From: Pseudomonas putida
GTDB lineage: Bacteria; Pseudomonadota; Gammaproteobacteria; Pseudomonadales; Pseudomonadaceae
Length of the DNA: 64,000 bases
Assembly: GCA_041879295.1 (NCBI GenBank)
Contig: CP047152.1
Location: 2,113,501 to 2,177,500 of the forward strand
Direction of reading: 5' to 3'
The notes beneath the pieces are model-generated. The model did no database searches. It was given only the letters and a program-made list of their open reading frames with translations, and had not been told where the DNA came from. The position numbers and the translations under genes were made by a program. Shown here piece after piece: positions 28,294 through 36,756 of the stretch. Every line of letters begins with the position of its first letter. Within the stretch, counting starts at the first letter, position 1.

Positions 28294-29315
28294 TTGACCA
28301 ACCACTCATTCCAGCGGGCCGCGATGGCTTGACCGTTTTTGGCCCAGTAGGCGAAGTCGAGGGTGACCTGGTCCTGGGCGTAGGCAGTTGGCAGGTTTGG
28401 CGCGAGGTCTTTGTCCAGTTTGGCCACGCTGTCGACGTTGACCGGCGCGTAGGCGGTCTTGTTGGCGAATTCGGCCTGGCCTTCGGCGCTGCTGGCGTTG
28501 GCCAGGAATTTCATCGCCGCGTCCTTGTTCTTGGCGCCTTTGGGGATGACCAGGAAGTCGGCCATGACCAGGTTCTGCTTCCAGCTCACGCCCACCGGTG
28601 CACCGTCTTGCTGCAGGGCGTAGACGCGGCCATTCCAGAACTGGCCGAGCGAAGCTTCACCTGAGGCCAGCAACTGCTGCGACTGGGCGCCACCGCCCCA
28701 CCAGACGATATCTTTCTTGATGGTGTCGAGCTTCTTGAAGGCGCGGTCCAGGTCCAGCGGGTACAGCTTGTCGGGGGCTACGCCGTCGGCCAGCAGGGCC
28801 AGTTCCAGCACGCCTGGGCTGGGCCATTTGTACAGGGCTCGCTTGCCGGGGTAGGTCTTGGTGTCGAACAGCGCGGTCCAGTCCACCGGCTTGTTGGCGC
28901 CGAGCTTGCCTTCGTTGTAGCCGAGCACGAAGGAGAAGAAGAATGAGCCGACGCCATGATCGGAGACGAAGCGTGGGTCGATCTTGTCGCGCTTGATCTG
29001 GGTGAAGTCGAGGGGTTCGAGCAGGCCTTCGCTGGCGGCACGCAGGGCAAAGTCGGCTTCGACGTCGACCACGTCCCACTGCACGTTACCGCTCTCGACC
29101 ATGGCTTTGAGCTTGCCGTAGTCGGTGGGGCCGTCTTGCACGACCTTGATGTTCGTGGCTTTGGTAAACGGTACAGCCCACGCTTCTTTCTGGGCGTCCT
29201 GGGTCGTACCGCCCCAGCTGACGAAGTTGAGGCTGTCGGCGGCCTGGGCGGCCTGACATGCCAGGGTCAGCAGGCTGGCAGACAGCACTGCGGTTACACG
29301 TTTGCTTAACAGCAT
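28290..29315 (-). CDS. Periplasmic polyamine-type ABC substrate-binding protein (PotD-like)
   Basis: A 341-residue exported binding protein; signal peptide ends QAAQAAD, mature start LNFVSWGGTTQDAQKEAW, with DVVDVEADFALRAASEGLLEPLD and FFFSFVLGYN. This belongs to the spermidine/putrescine-binding cluster but to the subgroup with SWGGT entry seen in many uncharacterised importers. First gene of the operon. A TGGTATTCCA element lies 150 bp upstream. Confidence 0.88.
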   Translation of the reverse strand: MLLSKRVTAVLSASLLTLACQAAQAADSLNFVSWGGTTQDAQKEAWAVPFTKATNIKVVQDGPTDYGKLKAMVESGNVQWDVVDVEADFALRAASEGLLEPLDFTQIKRDKIDPRFVSDHGVGSFFFSFVLGYNEGKLGANKPVDWTALFDTKTYPGKRALYKWPSPGVLELALLADGVAPDKLYPLDLDRAFKKLDTIKKDIVWWGGGAQSQQLLASGEASLGQFWNGRVYALQQDGAPVGVSWKQNLVMADFLVIPKGAKNKDAAMKFLANASSAEGQAEFANKTAYAPVNVDSVAKLDKDLAPNLPTAYAQDQVTLDFAYWAKNGQAIAARWNEWLVK

Positions 29316-29466
29316 GGTTACGCCCTCGTTGCTTTTGTTATTCGAGGCGGGGCTTTTGGTGCGCCCGCCAATAGTGTTCGGGGAGCAGCTAAAACAAAGT
29401 GTTCTGGTGGCCGTTTTTAATTGTAGATGCCGGCCTGTAGACTCAAGGTCTACGGGATATCATATT

Positions 29467-29478
29467 ATGGTATTCCAA
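29467..29478. promoter_or_regulatory. Candidate operator ATGGTATTCCAA upstream of the ABC operon
   Basis: Ten of 12 positions match the perfect palindrome ATGGTATACCAT found in front of the RibB-like gene at 30799. A second small inverted repeat GTAGAC-TCAAG-GTCTAC lies at 29437-29453. The 330-bp stretch 29316-29645 otherwise holds only a REP pair. Confidence 0.4.
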
Positions 29479-29536
29479 GATTTTGGCAAGAGGTATGGGG
29501 CGACCGGCCATCACTCCGCCCTGTCAAAAGCACCAA

Positions 29537-29620
29537 GGGCCCTGTAGGAGCGGGTTTACCCGCGAATGCGTCGGTGGTGTCACCCTCGCATTCGCGGGTA
29601 AGCCCGCTCCTACAGGGCCC
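29537..29620. repeat. REP pair, inverted
   Basis: 34-bp arms (29537-29570 and 29587-29620) with one mismatch, containing the core CGGGTTTACCCGCGAATGCG. Typical P. putida-type extragenic palindrome between same-strand genes. Confidence 0.9.
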
Positions 29621-29645
29621 CGCTAAATCAATTGCTTGTGTGTTC

Positions 29646-30767
29646 TCAGCCATCCATCCCCGGGTCGAACGGGATGCTCTGCACCACCTCCAGCTCATAG
29701 CCCGCCAGCCCCGCGTATTTCAGCGGTGGCCCCAGGTGACGCAGCTTGCCCACGCCAAGGTCCTGCAGAATCTGCGCCCCGGTACCCACTTCGGAATACA
29801 CCTTGGACTGGCCACGTTGATAGGGCCGCACAGGGTGGGTCAGTTGTGGCACGCGCTCAAGCAAGGCCTGGGAGGATTCGTGGTTGGCCAGGATCACCAC
29901 CACGCCAGTACCTTCCTCAGCCACCTTCTGCAGCGCCGCCCACAACGTCCAGTTGGCAGGGCCTGCGTATTCGGCACCCACCAGGTCGCGCAGCGGGTCA
30001 ATCACATGCACCCGCACCAGGGTCGGTTGTTCGCGGCGAATGTCGCCCATGACCATGGCCATGTGCACGCCTCCTTCGATGCGGTCTTCATAGGTGACCA
30101 GGCGGAAGGTGCCATGCACGGTCGGAAGCTCGCGCTCGCCGATGCGTTTAATGGTCTGCTCGGTGCTCAGACGGTAGTGGATCAGGTCGGCGATGGTGCC
30201 GATCTTGATGCCATGCCGGGCGGCGAACACCTCCAGATCGGGGCGGCGGGCCATGGTGCCGTCGTCGTTCAGCACTTCAACGATGACCGAGGCCGGGCTG
30301 AAACCGGCCAGTCGTGCAAGGTCGCAGCCGGCTTCGGTGTGGCCGGCACGCGTCAGCACGCCGCCTTCGCGGGCGCGCAGGGGGAAGATGTGGCCAGGTT
30401 GTACCAGGTCTTCGGGGCGAGCGTTGGGGGCCATGGCCGCTGCCACGGTGCGAGCCCGGTCAGCGGCGGAAATGCCGGTGGTGACCCCGGTGGCCGCCTC
30501 GATCGACACGGTGAACGCGGTGCTGAACACGCTACCGTTGGCCGGAACCATCTGCTCCAGGCCCAGGCGCTGGCAGTGATCGTCGGTCAAGGTCAGGCAG
30601 ATCAGCCCGCGCGCCTCGCGGGCCATGAAGTTGATGGCCTGGGCGTCGCAACGCTCGGCGGCGATCAGCAGGTCGCCTTCGTTTTCCCGGTCCTCGTCAT
30701 CCACCAGCAGGACCATCTTGCCTTGCCGGTAGTCCTCGAGAAGTTCCTCGATGGTGTTGAAAGCCAT
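29646..30767 (-). CDS. ribB: DHBP synthase with degenerate GTP cyclohydrolase II domain (RibBX-like)
   Basis: A 373-residue protein. The N-terminal 200 residues are 3,4-dihydroxy-2-butanone-4-phosphate synthase with the acidic loop [11 protein letters not shown] and [16 protein letters not shown], which makes the C4 precursor of riboflavin. The C-terminal half has the fold of GTP cyclohydrolase II, but the zinc-binding cysteines and catalytic HSECLTGD-type block are replaced by [15 protein letters not shown], so that activity should be lost. Such RibBX forms are known paralogues, some linked to flavin-dependent iron chemistry. Divergent from a DUF1330 gene, with a perfect palindrome between. 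Confidence 0.88.
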   Translation of the reverse strand: MAFNTIEELLEDYRQGKMVLLVDDEDRENEGDLLIAAERCDAQAINFMAREARGLICLTLTDDHCQRLGLEQMVPANGSVFSTAFTVSIEAATGVTTGISAADRARTVAAAMAPNARPEDLVQPGHIFPLRAREGGVLTRAGHTEAGCDLARLAGFSPASVIVEVLNDDGTMARRPDLEVFAARHGIKIGTIADLIHYRLSTEQTIKRIGERELPTVHGTFRLVTYEDRIEGGVHMAMVMGDIRREQPTLVRVHVIDPLRDLVGAEYAGPANWTLWAALQKVAEEGTGVVVILANHESSQALLERVPQLTHPVRPYQRGQSKVYSEVGTGAQILQDLGVGKLRHLGPPLKYAGLAGYELEVVQSIPFDPGMDG

Positions 30768-30798
30768 GGTGCACGCTCACTGTGGTGGGGTGAATTTT

Positions 30799-30810
30799 AT
30801 GGTATACCAT
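30799..30810. promoter_or_regulatory. Perfect palindrome ATGGTATACCAT (candidate GntR-type operator)
   Basis: Twelve-base perfect palindrome in the 78-bp gap between the RibBX-like gene and the DUF1330 gene, placed to control both. The form resembles FadR/VanR-type GntR operators. No GntR-family gene of that type is in the neighbourhood. Confidence 0.5.
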
Positions 30811-30845
30811 CATACACAAATATCGCCGTAACAGGAGAGCAGCAC

Positions 30846-31139
30846 ATGAAGGCCTACTGGATCGCCCATGTGGACGTGACCGACCCCGAGCAATACCAGC
30901 AGTACACCCAGCGCGCCCCGGCTGCCTTCAAGGCATTCGGCGGTCGCTTCCTGGCCCGTGGCGGGCGCAGCGAGGCGATGGAAGGGAGGGCTACACCTCA
31001 GCGTAGCGTGGTGATCGAGTTCGATTCGTACGCGCAGGCCGTCGCCTGTTACCGCTCCGCGCTGTACCAAGAGGCATGCAGCCATCGCCAAGGAGTGGCG
31101 AAGGCTGAGGTGATCATTGTGGAAGGGTTTGAGCCCTGA
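30846..31139 (+). CDS. DUF1330 protein
   Basis: A 97-residue dimeric alpha-beta barrel type protein, MKAYWIAHVDVTDPEQYQQY with FGGRFLARGG and VVIEFDSYAQAVACYRS, the DUF1330 signature. AGGAG lies 7 bases before the ATG. Function unknown. Divergent from the RibBX-like gene and likely co-regulated through the palindrome between them. Confidence 0.85.
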   Translation: MKAYWIAHVDVTDPEQYQQYTQRAPAAFKAFGGRFLARGGRSEAMEGRATPQRSVVIEFDSYAQAVACYRSALYQEACSHRQGVAKAEVIIVEGFEP

Positions 31140-31149
31140 GCAGGATTTG

Positions 31150-31249
31150 CCGGCCCTTTCGCGGGTAAACCCGCTCCTACACAGGCCACCACAAAATTTG
31201 ACGGTTGTGGTGGCCTGTGTAGGAGCGGGTTTACCCGCGAAAGGGCCGG
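31150..31249. repeat. Perfect 45-bp-arm REP inverted repeat
   Basis: Arms 31150-31194 and 31205-31249 are exact reverse complements with a 10-base loop. The core is CGCGGGTAAACCCGCTCCTACA. As RNA it would be a very stable hairpin after the DUF1330 gene. Confidence 0.93.
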
Positions 31250-31306
31250 ACCTGCCGCACCGATGGCAGATTCATTGAAGCCTGCGGGCCGTTTCCGCAA
31301 ATAGAA

Positions 31307-31336
31307 GCAAAAGACCCGCCCAGGCGGGTCTTTTGC
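31307..31336. terminator. Bidirectional terminator
   Basis: Stem GCAAAAGACCCGCC/GGCGGGTCTTTTGC with a 2-base spacer; T-rich on both strands. It ends the esterase gene on the minus strand and blocks readthrough from the plus strand. Confidence 0.88.
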
Positions 31337-31344
31337 TCATCGCC

Positions 31345-32364
31345 TCACTGCAGATGCACTTTAAGTTCGTTGCCCGCCTGCCGCAGCGCCGCCTTTACTG
31401 CCGGCACTTGGCTCAACGGGTTGAGCAGCCCATAGTCATGAATCATTCCGTTGTAGCGCACCGAGGTTACTGTCACGCCCGCCGCATTCAACTTGCGGGC
31501 ATACGCCTCACCTTCATCCCGAAGCACATCGAACTCAGCCGTTTGCACCAGGGCCGGTGGCAAGCCCTTCAGCTGTTCGGCGGACGCCCGCAGCGGCGAG
31601 GCGTAAATCTGCGCCCGTGCCTTTGCATCAAGGGTGTAGTTGTTCCAGAACCACTTCATCATCCCGGTGGTCAGGAAGTGTCCTTCGGCAAACTGCTTGT
31701 ACGACGCTGTCTCGAAGCTGGCATCGGTCACCGGCCACAGCAGCAACTGGAAGCGCAGGGCAGGGGTGCCGGCTTCTTTGGCCTTGAGTGCAACCACCGC
31801 CGCCATGTTGCCGCCAACGCTGTTGCCGGCTACAGCCAGGCGCTTGCCATCCACGCCGATCTCCTTGCCATGCTCGGCCACCCAGCGGGTCGCGGCGTAC
31901 GCCTGGTTGATCGCCGTCGGGTAGTGCGCTTCTGGTGACGGGGTGTAGTCCACATAGACCGCCACTGCACCCGAGCCGACCACCAGGTCGCGGATCAGTC
32001 GCTGGTGGGTCGGGAAGTCGCCCAGCACCCAACCGCCGCCGTGGAAGAACATGAACACCGGCAGATCACCTTTGACATTGGTCGGGCGTACCACTTGCAG
32101 CTTGATCGACTGGCCGTTGGCCTCAATGGTGCGTTCCTTCACTTCGATGCCTGAGAGGTCGACCTTGACCGAGGCTTGGGCGCCGGTCAGTACTGCGCGG
32201 GCGTCGTTCGGGGTGAGCTGTTCCAGCGGCTTGCCACCCCCTTTCTCCAGGGCTTCGAGGAAGGCCTGGGTGTGTTGTTCGACACCTGGGCTGCCTGCGG
32301 CGAAGGCACTGGAAACGGACAGGGCCAGGAGGGAGGTGGTGAGGGCTTTGTGGACAATGTTCAT
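31345..32364 (-). CDS. Exported alpha/beta hydrolase, hormone-sensitive-lipase family
   Basis: A 339-residue esterase with signal peptide MNIVHKALTTSLLALSVSSAFA. Oxyanion motif FFHGGGWVLGD, nucleophile serine in GNSVGGNMA, acid in FDVLRDEG and histidine in MIHDYG. Family members hydrolyse short-chain esters; export suggests a periplasmic role. Divergent from a LysR regulator that may control it. Confidence 0.88.
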   Translation of the reverse strand: MNIVHKALTTSLLALSVSSAFAAGSPGVEQHTQAFLEALEKGGGKPLEQLTPNDARAVLTGAQASVKVDLSGIEVKERTIEANGQSIKLQVVRPTNVKGDLPVFMFFHGGGWVLGDFPTHQRLIRDLVVGSGAVAVYVDYTPSPEAHYPTAINQAYAATRWVAEHGKEIGVDGKRLAVAGNSVGGNMAAVVALKAKEAGTPALRFQLLLWPVTDASFETASYKQFAEGHFLTTGMMKWFWNNYTLDAKARAQIYASPLRASAEQLKGLPPALVQTAEFDVLRDEGEAYARKLNAAGVTVTSVRYNGMIHDYGLLNPLSQVPAVKAALRQAGNELKVHLQ

Positions 32365-32510
32365 GAGCGAATCCTTTTCTGTACAAGTGTTGGTAGTGGG
32401 CGTCTTGCCTGGCCTGTGGGGCCATCGCTGCGACTTGTGCGTAGATTAGGCAGATGCACTCGTGGGAAAAAGCCGCTATAAAGTGTTTGACTGTCAGCAA
32501 GAGCGAGACA

Positions 32511-33395
32511 ATGAACCCTTACGAAGACATGCGGATCTTTGCCCAGGTGATGGAGGCCGGCAGTTTCACTGCTGCCGCCGACCGTCTGGGCATGTCCAAG
32601 CAATCGGTCAGCCGGCGCCTGATGCAGCTTGAAGAGCGCCTGGGCGTGCGTCTGCTCAACCGCTCCACCCGGCGCCTCGATGCCACGCCACTGGGGCAGC
32701 ACTACTACCAGTCGGCCCTGCGCTTGCTGGGTGAAGTGCAGCAGGTCGAGCACGACATCAGCGGTCAGGCCCAGGTCCTGCGCGGCACCTTGCGCCTCAG
32801 TGCGCCGCTGTCGTTTGCCATGGCGCACCTGGGCTGCCTGCTGACCGAGTTTCTGCAACTGCACCCCCAGGTCGATGTGGAGGTAGACCTGAGCGACCGC
32901 GCCGTGGACCTGATTGGTGAAGGCTATGATCTGGCGCTGCGGATTGGTGCACTGGAGGACTCCAGCCTGATCGCCCGGCGTATCGCCAGTGTCGAGCGCG
33001 TCTACTGTGCAAGCCCGGCGTATTTGCAAGCACGGGGAGTGCCGGAAAAACCGGATGAGCTCGCCGCACATGACTGCCTGCCCTATGGCCATTCGCGGCA
33101 GGTGCAGTGGCAGTTCCACAAAGGTGGTAAAGCCCAGGCAATTCAGGTGACCGGGCGCATGCGGGCGAACAATGGCGAGTTGCTGCGGGGCGCTGCGATT
33201 GCCGGGATGGGGGTTACTTACCTGCCGACCTTTATCGTTGGGCAGGCGTTGGCGGAGGGGCAACTGGTGACGGTTCTGGATGGGTGGCGCCCGCCCGCGC
33301 TGCAGCTGTCGGCGGTGTATCCGCAGCACCGGCAGGTGGCGCGGCCGGTGCAGGGTTTTGTCAGCTTCCTGCGTGCGCGGCTGGCGCAGCTCTGA
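32511..33395 (+). CDS. LysR-family transcriptional regulator
   Basis: A 294-residue LysR protein. Winged helix-turn-helix at residues 1-60 (FTAAADRLGMSKQSVSRRLMQLEERLG), then an effector domain. The ATG at 32511 begins at the conserved MNPYEDMRIFAQV; GAGCGA lies upstream. Divergent from the esterase gene with 146 bp between, which suggests it regulates that gene. Confidence 0.88.
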   Translation: MNPYEDMRIFAQVMEAGSFTAAADRLGMSKQSVSRRLMQLEERLGVRLLNRSTRRLDATPLGQHYYQSALRLLGEVQQVEHDISGQAQVLRGTLRLSAPLSFAMAHLGCLLTEFLQLHPQVDVEVDLSDRAVDLIGEGYDLALRIGALEDSSLIARRIASVERVYCASPAYLQARGVPEKPDELAAHDCLPYGHSRQVQWQFHKGGKAQAIQVTGRMRANNGELLRGAAIAGMGVTYLPTFIVGQALAEGQLVTVLDGWRPPALQLSAVYPQHRQVARPVQGFVSFLRARLAQL

Positions 33396-33421
33396 CCGTC
33401 GGTACAGGCTATGCTTGCCCT

Positions 33422-33823
33422 ATGAGTACCCCTGTTCCTTTACGCCAACCTTGCCCCCCTGGCGCCTGCGACTGCGGCCGCGAACAGCTGGCCGACCATC
33501 CGCAGGCGGCCCAGCGTATCCTCCTGCTGACCCGGCAGGAGGAAAAACGCCTGCTCGAACGCCTGGAAAACCTGAAGGATCTGGAAGACCTCCAACGTCT
33601 GCAGCAGCGCCTGTACGAAAACCTCGGCATCCGCGTGCACATCACCCCCGGTTACAACGAGGTACGGACCATGCGCGGCATCGTCATCGAACTGGACGAC
33701 CAGCCCGGGCTGTGCCGCAAGACCCGGCAGTCTATCCCGGCGGCGATCCGGCGCGGGCTGGAGCGTAATCCGCAGGTTGCGTTCCGATTGCTCGATACGC
33801 ACGACCTGTTGCGTGATACCTGA
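33422..33823 (+). CDS. Conserved hypothetical protein, 133 residues
   Basis: N terminus CPPGACDCGRE could bind a metal; the middle is a long charged helix (EEKRLLERLENLKDLEDLQRLQQRL) with coiled-coil character; the C terminus is ordinary alpha/beta. No family recognised. It starts 26 bp after the LysR stop and has no strong ribosome site, so translation may depend on the upstream gene. It precedes the mbtH promoter and could be unrelated to siderophore genes. Confidence 0.65.
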   Translation: MSTPVPLRQPCPPGACDCGREQLADHPQAAQRILLLTRQEEKRLLERLENLKDLEDLQRLQQRLYENLGIRVHITPGYNEVRTMRGIVIELDDQPGLCRKTRQSIPAAIRRGLERNPQVAFRLLDTHDLLRDT

Positions 33824-33873
33824 GCGTTGATACCGGGACCGGCCGCGCCCGCATGGGAGCGAGTCAATTCCGT

Positions 33874-33897
33874 TAATTTTTACACCGCTTGCTACGT
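33874..33897 (+). promoter_or_regulatory. PvdS-type (iron-starvation sigma) promoter of mbtH
   Basis: TAATT, 16 bases, then CGT, close to the PvdS/PfrI promoter form TAAAT-N16/17-CGT. It ends 60 bp before the mbtH start codon. One mismatch in the upstream element lowers certainty. Confidence 0.6.
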
Positions 33898-33957
33898 CTA
33901 CTTGAAAGCCACTTTGCGCCAGGCGCGCAGCGGCATCATCATTAAAGGAGACAGGCA

Positions 33958-34179
33958 ATGACTTCCGTTTTCGACCGCGACGATATCCAGTTCCAGGTAG
34001 TGGTCAACCACGAAGAGCAGTACTCGATCTGGCCCGACTACAAAGCCATCCCCAACGGCTGGCGAGCCGTGGGCAAAAGCGGCCTGAAGAAGGACTGCCT
34101 GGCCTACATCGATGAAGTCTGGACCGACATGCGCCCGCTGAGCCTGCGCCAGAAAATGGCCGAAGCTGCCGCCCAGTGA
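33958..34179 (+). CDS. MbtH-like activator of non-ribosomal peptide synthetase
   Basis: A 73-residue MbtH-like protein with [10 protein letters not shown], the invariant tryptophans and GWRAVGKSG...[18 protein letters not shown]. These proteins bind adenylation domains of peptide synthetases and raise their activity. AAAGGAG precedes the ATG. Coupled to the thioesterase gene by a 4-base overlap; together they are expected to serve pyoverdine synthesis, with synthetase genes outside the window. Confidence 0.94.
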   Translation: MTSVFDRDDIQFQVVVNHEEQYSIWPDYKAIPNGWRAVGKSGLKKDCLAYIDEVWTDMRPLSLRQKMAEAAAQ

Positions 34180-34895
34180 CCGTGCTGAACCTGCTGTGCC
34201 TGCCGTACTCCGGGGCCAGCGCCATGGTCTACAGCCGCTGGCGGCGCAAGCTGCCGGCCTGGTTGCAGGTGCGCCCGGTAGAGTTGCCCGGGCGGGGTGC
34301 GCGCATGGGCGAGTCGCTGCACACCGACATGCAAGGTCTGGCCCGGCAACTGGCCAGCGAGCAGCGGCTGGCGGCAAGTGCTCCTTATGCGCTGCTCGGC
34401 CACAGCCTGGGTGCACTGCTGGCCTTCGAGCTGGCCCATGAGCTGCAGGCGTTGGGCTGCCCGGCGCCGCTGGCCTTGTTCGCCTGCGGCACCGCTGCAC
34501 CTACCCGGCGTGAAGACTACGACGGCAACAACTGGCGCGAGCCCAAGAGCGACGCTGAGCTGATCAGCGAGTTGCGCGAGCTGCAGGGCACGCCTGAGGA
34601 AGTATTGGCCAACGCGGAGCTGATGAGCCTGACCTTGCCGACCTTGCGTGCCGATTTTCTGTTGTGCGGCACTTATACATACCGCCAGCGACCGGCGTTG
34701 CAGTGCCCCCTGCATGTGCTGGGTGGCGTGGATGACCGGGCCAGTGATGAGCAACTGCGGGCATGGCGCAATGAAACCCACGGCGCGTTCTCGCTGCAGA
34801 TGTTCCCAGGTGGCCATTTCTTCATCCATGAGCAGGAAGACCGTGTGCTCGCTGCGCTGACCGCGTCACTGCAGCCGCTTCGGCTGTCCGCCTGA
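34176..34895 (+). CDS. Type II thioesterase of siderophore synthesis
   Basis: A 239-residue external thioesterase that clears misloaded peptidyl carrier domains. Serine 77 in [15 protein letters not shown], Asp in LGGVDDRAS and His in PGGHFFIH form the triad. GTG start overlaps the mbtH stop (GTGA). In P. aeruginosa the matching pair lies between the fpv genes and the pyoverdine synthetase genes. Confidence 0.9.
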   Translation: MTVLNLLCLPYSGASAMVYSRWRRKLPAWLQVRPVELPGRGARMGESLHTDMQGLARQLASEQRLAASAPYALLGHSLGALLAFELAHELQALGCPAPLALFACGTAAPTRREDYDGNNWREPKSDAELISELRELQGTPEEVLANAELMSLTLPTLRADFLLCGTYTYRQRPALQCPLHVLGGVDDRASDEQLRAWRNETHGAFSLQMFPGGHFFIHEQEDRVLAALTASLQPLRLSA

Positions 34896-34952
34896 TTGAC
34901 GTCACCGCTTGCTTGGGGGAGGCTAGGGTTTTTCCCAGGCAAGAGGCAGGCA

Positions 34953-35504
34953 ATGCTGATCGATCCACTCAAGGCCACGCTGCTGGTCGTCGACATCCAG
35001 GAAAAACTCATCGGTGCCATGAGCGATCCCGAAGGCACTCGGGCACGGGCCCGCTGGTTGCTGGCGGCGACTGCCGAGCTGGCGCTGCCGACAGTGATTT
35101 CCGAGCAGTACCCCAAAGGCCTGGGCCATACCCTGGCTGAACTGCTGGCCGCAGCCCCGACAGCCGACGTGGTGGAGAAAAGTCACTTTTCCTGCGTGGC
35201 CGCCGAGTGCCTGCCAGCCAGCGTGATGGCGCGCGATCAAGTGATCGTCTGCGGCATGGAAACCCATGTTTGCGTGCTGCAAACCGTGCTTGGCCTGCTG
35301 GCGCTGGGCAAGCAAGTGTTCGTGGTCGAGGATGCCTGCGACAGCCGCACCCCGGCCAGCAAGGCCGCAGGCCTGGCGCGCATGCGTGCCGCCGGCGCGC
35401 AGGTGGTGACCCGCGAGATGGTGTTGTTCGAATTGATGGGCAGTGCCGGGCACCCGCAGTTTCGCCACATCAGCAAAACCTATCTGGTCGGTGAACAGCC
35501 CTGA
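34953..35504 (+). CDS. Isochorismatase-like cysteine hydrolase
   Basis: A 183-residue hydrolase of the isochorismatase/nicotinamidase superfamily with Asp14 in LLVVDIQEKL, Lys in VEKSHFSC and the nucleophile Cys in METHVCVLQTVLGLL. No synthase-partner domain, so a YcaC-like role is as likely as a siderophore one. AGAGG precedes the ATG. Confidence 0.85.
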   Translation: MLIDPLKATLLVVDIQEKLIGAMSDPEGTRARARWLLAATAELALPTVISEQYPKGLGHTLAELLAAAPTADVVEKSHFSCVAAECLPASVMARDQVIVCGMETHVCVLQTVLGLLALGKQVFVVEDACDSRTPASKAAGLARMRAAGAQVVTREMVLFELMGSAGHPQFRHISKTYLVGEQP

Positions 35505-35527
35505 ACGGCCGGTTACTGGCCATTTCG

Positions 35528-36583
35528 GTGATGGCCCTGGTGCTGTTGCAAGGCTGTGCCGGGCGCCGCGAAGAAGCGCCCGAAGCGGACCCGGCGAAAG
35601 TCCGTGCGCAGCTGTTGCGGCTGTTACCCGCCCAGGTCAAGGACCGCGAGGGTTGGGCCAAGGATATCCAGGCAGCCTTCGAAGCCCAGCGCATAGCGCC
35701 CAGTAAAAGCAACCTGTGCGCAGTGCTGGCGGTGACCGAACAGGAGTCGACCTTCACTGCGGACCCGCAGGTGCCCAACCTTGGGCGTATCGCGCGCCAG
35801 GAGATCGACCGCCGCGCTGCGCGCCTGCATATTCCCAAACTGCTGGTCGACGGTGCGCTGAAGACGCCGTCGGGCAACGGCAAGAGCTACCAGCAGCGGT
35901 TGCAGACGGTGCGCAGCGAAAAGCAGTTGAGTGAACTGTACGACGAAGTCGTTGCACGCCTGCCGCTGGGCAAGACCTTGCTGGGCGGGCTGAATCCGGT
36001 GCACACCGGCGGGCCGATGCAGGTCAGCATCGACTTTGCCGAAAAGCATGCAAGGGATTACCCCTACAGCCATGAAGGCACGATTCGCCAGGAAGTGTTC
36101 AGCCGGCGCGGCGGCATGTATTTCGGTATTGCCCACCTGTTGGGCTACCCGGCCAACTACGAGCGTCAGCTTTACCGGTTTGCCGACTTCAACGCGGGCT
36201 GGTACGCCAGCCGCAATGCGGCATTCCAGGCGGCATTGAGCAAGGTCACGGGGGTGAAGTTGGCACTGGACGGCGACCTGGTGGCGCCGGGGGCGATCAT
36301 GCCGGGAAGCACCGAGCTGGCCGCGCGCAAGCTGGGGGTGAAGCTGGGGCTGCGTAACCCGCAGATCCGAAGCCAGTTGGAGGAGGGTGACAGCCTGGCG
36401 TTCGAAGACAGCAAGCTGTACAGCGGGGTGTTTGCCCTGGCGGATGCCAAAGTCGGCAAACCGGTGCCCCGCGCAGTGCTACCGGGCATCGAGCTGAAGA
36501 GCCCGAAGATTACCCGCAAGCTGACCACGGCCTGGTTTGCCGGGCGGGTGGATGAGCGCTATCAGCGGTGCATGAAGCGTTAG
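35528..36583 (+). CDS. DUF1615 lipoprotein
   Basis: A lipoprotein of about 350 residues with lipobox LLQGC followed by the DUF1615 body (VTEQESTFTADPQVPNLGRIA, HTGGPMQVSIDFAE, RRGGMYFGIAHLLGY). The family resembles lytic-transglycosylase-like proteins, with a glutamate in EQEST as a possible catalytic residue. The GTG at 35528 and ATG at 35531 leave a very short signal peptide. A CTG at 35501, overlapping the previous stop (CTGA), would give LNGRLLAISVMALVLLQGC, a normal lipoprotein signal, and may be the real start. Confidence 0.75.
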   Translation: MMALVLLQGCAGRREEAPEADPAKVRAQLLRLLPAQVKDREGWAKDIQAAFEAQRIAPSKSNLCAVLAVTEQESTFTADPQVPNLGRIARQEIDRRAARLHIPKLLVDGALKTPSGNGKSYQQRLQTVRSEKQLSELYDEVVARLPLGKTLLGGLNPVHTGGPMQVSIDFAEKHARDYPYSHEGTIRQEVFSRRGGMYFGIAHLLGYPANYERQLYRFADFNAGWYASRNAAFQAALSKVTGVKLALDGDLVAPGAIMPGSTELAARKLGVKLGLRNPQIRSQLEEGDSLAFEDSKLYSGVFALADAKVGKPVPRAVLPGIELKSPKITRKLTTAWFAGRVDERYQRCMKR

Positions 36584-36598
36584 TCATGTGTTGCCTCT

Positions 36599-36746
36599 GC
36601 CGGCCTCTTCGCGGGTAAACCCGCTCCCACAGGGTTAGCACTGACCATGAGGTCAGTGCAGTACCTCAAGGCCTTTGCAGGGATACCATTGGCTCGGAAG
36701 GCAGTGAGGTCCCTGTGGGAGCGGGTTTACCCGCGAAGAGGCCGGC
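36599..36746. repeat. REP pair with internal hairpin
   Basis: Exact 36-bp arms at 36599-36634 and 36711-36746 (core CTTCGCGGGTAAACCCGCTC). The interior contains a second hairpin GCACTGACC-ATGA-GGTCAGTGC at 36638-36659. It lies between convergent genes. Confidence 0.9.
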
Positions 36747-36756
36747 GCAGGCACCA

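Noticed and set aside
29427..30800. Plus-strand frame of 570 codons running through the RibBX-like gene into the DUF1330 gene
   Set aside because: Only the last 97 codons, from ATG 30846, have a ribosome site and family pattern; the rest is antisense to ribB.
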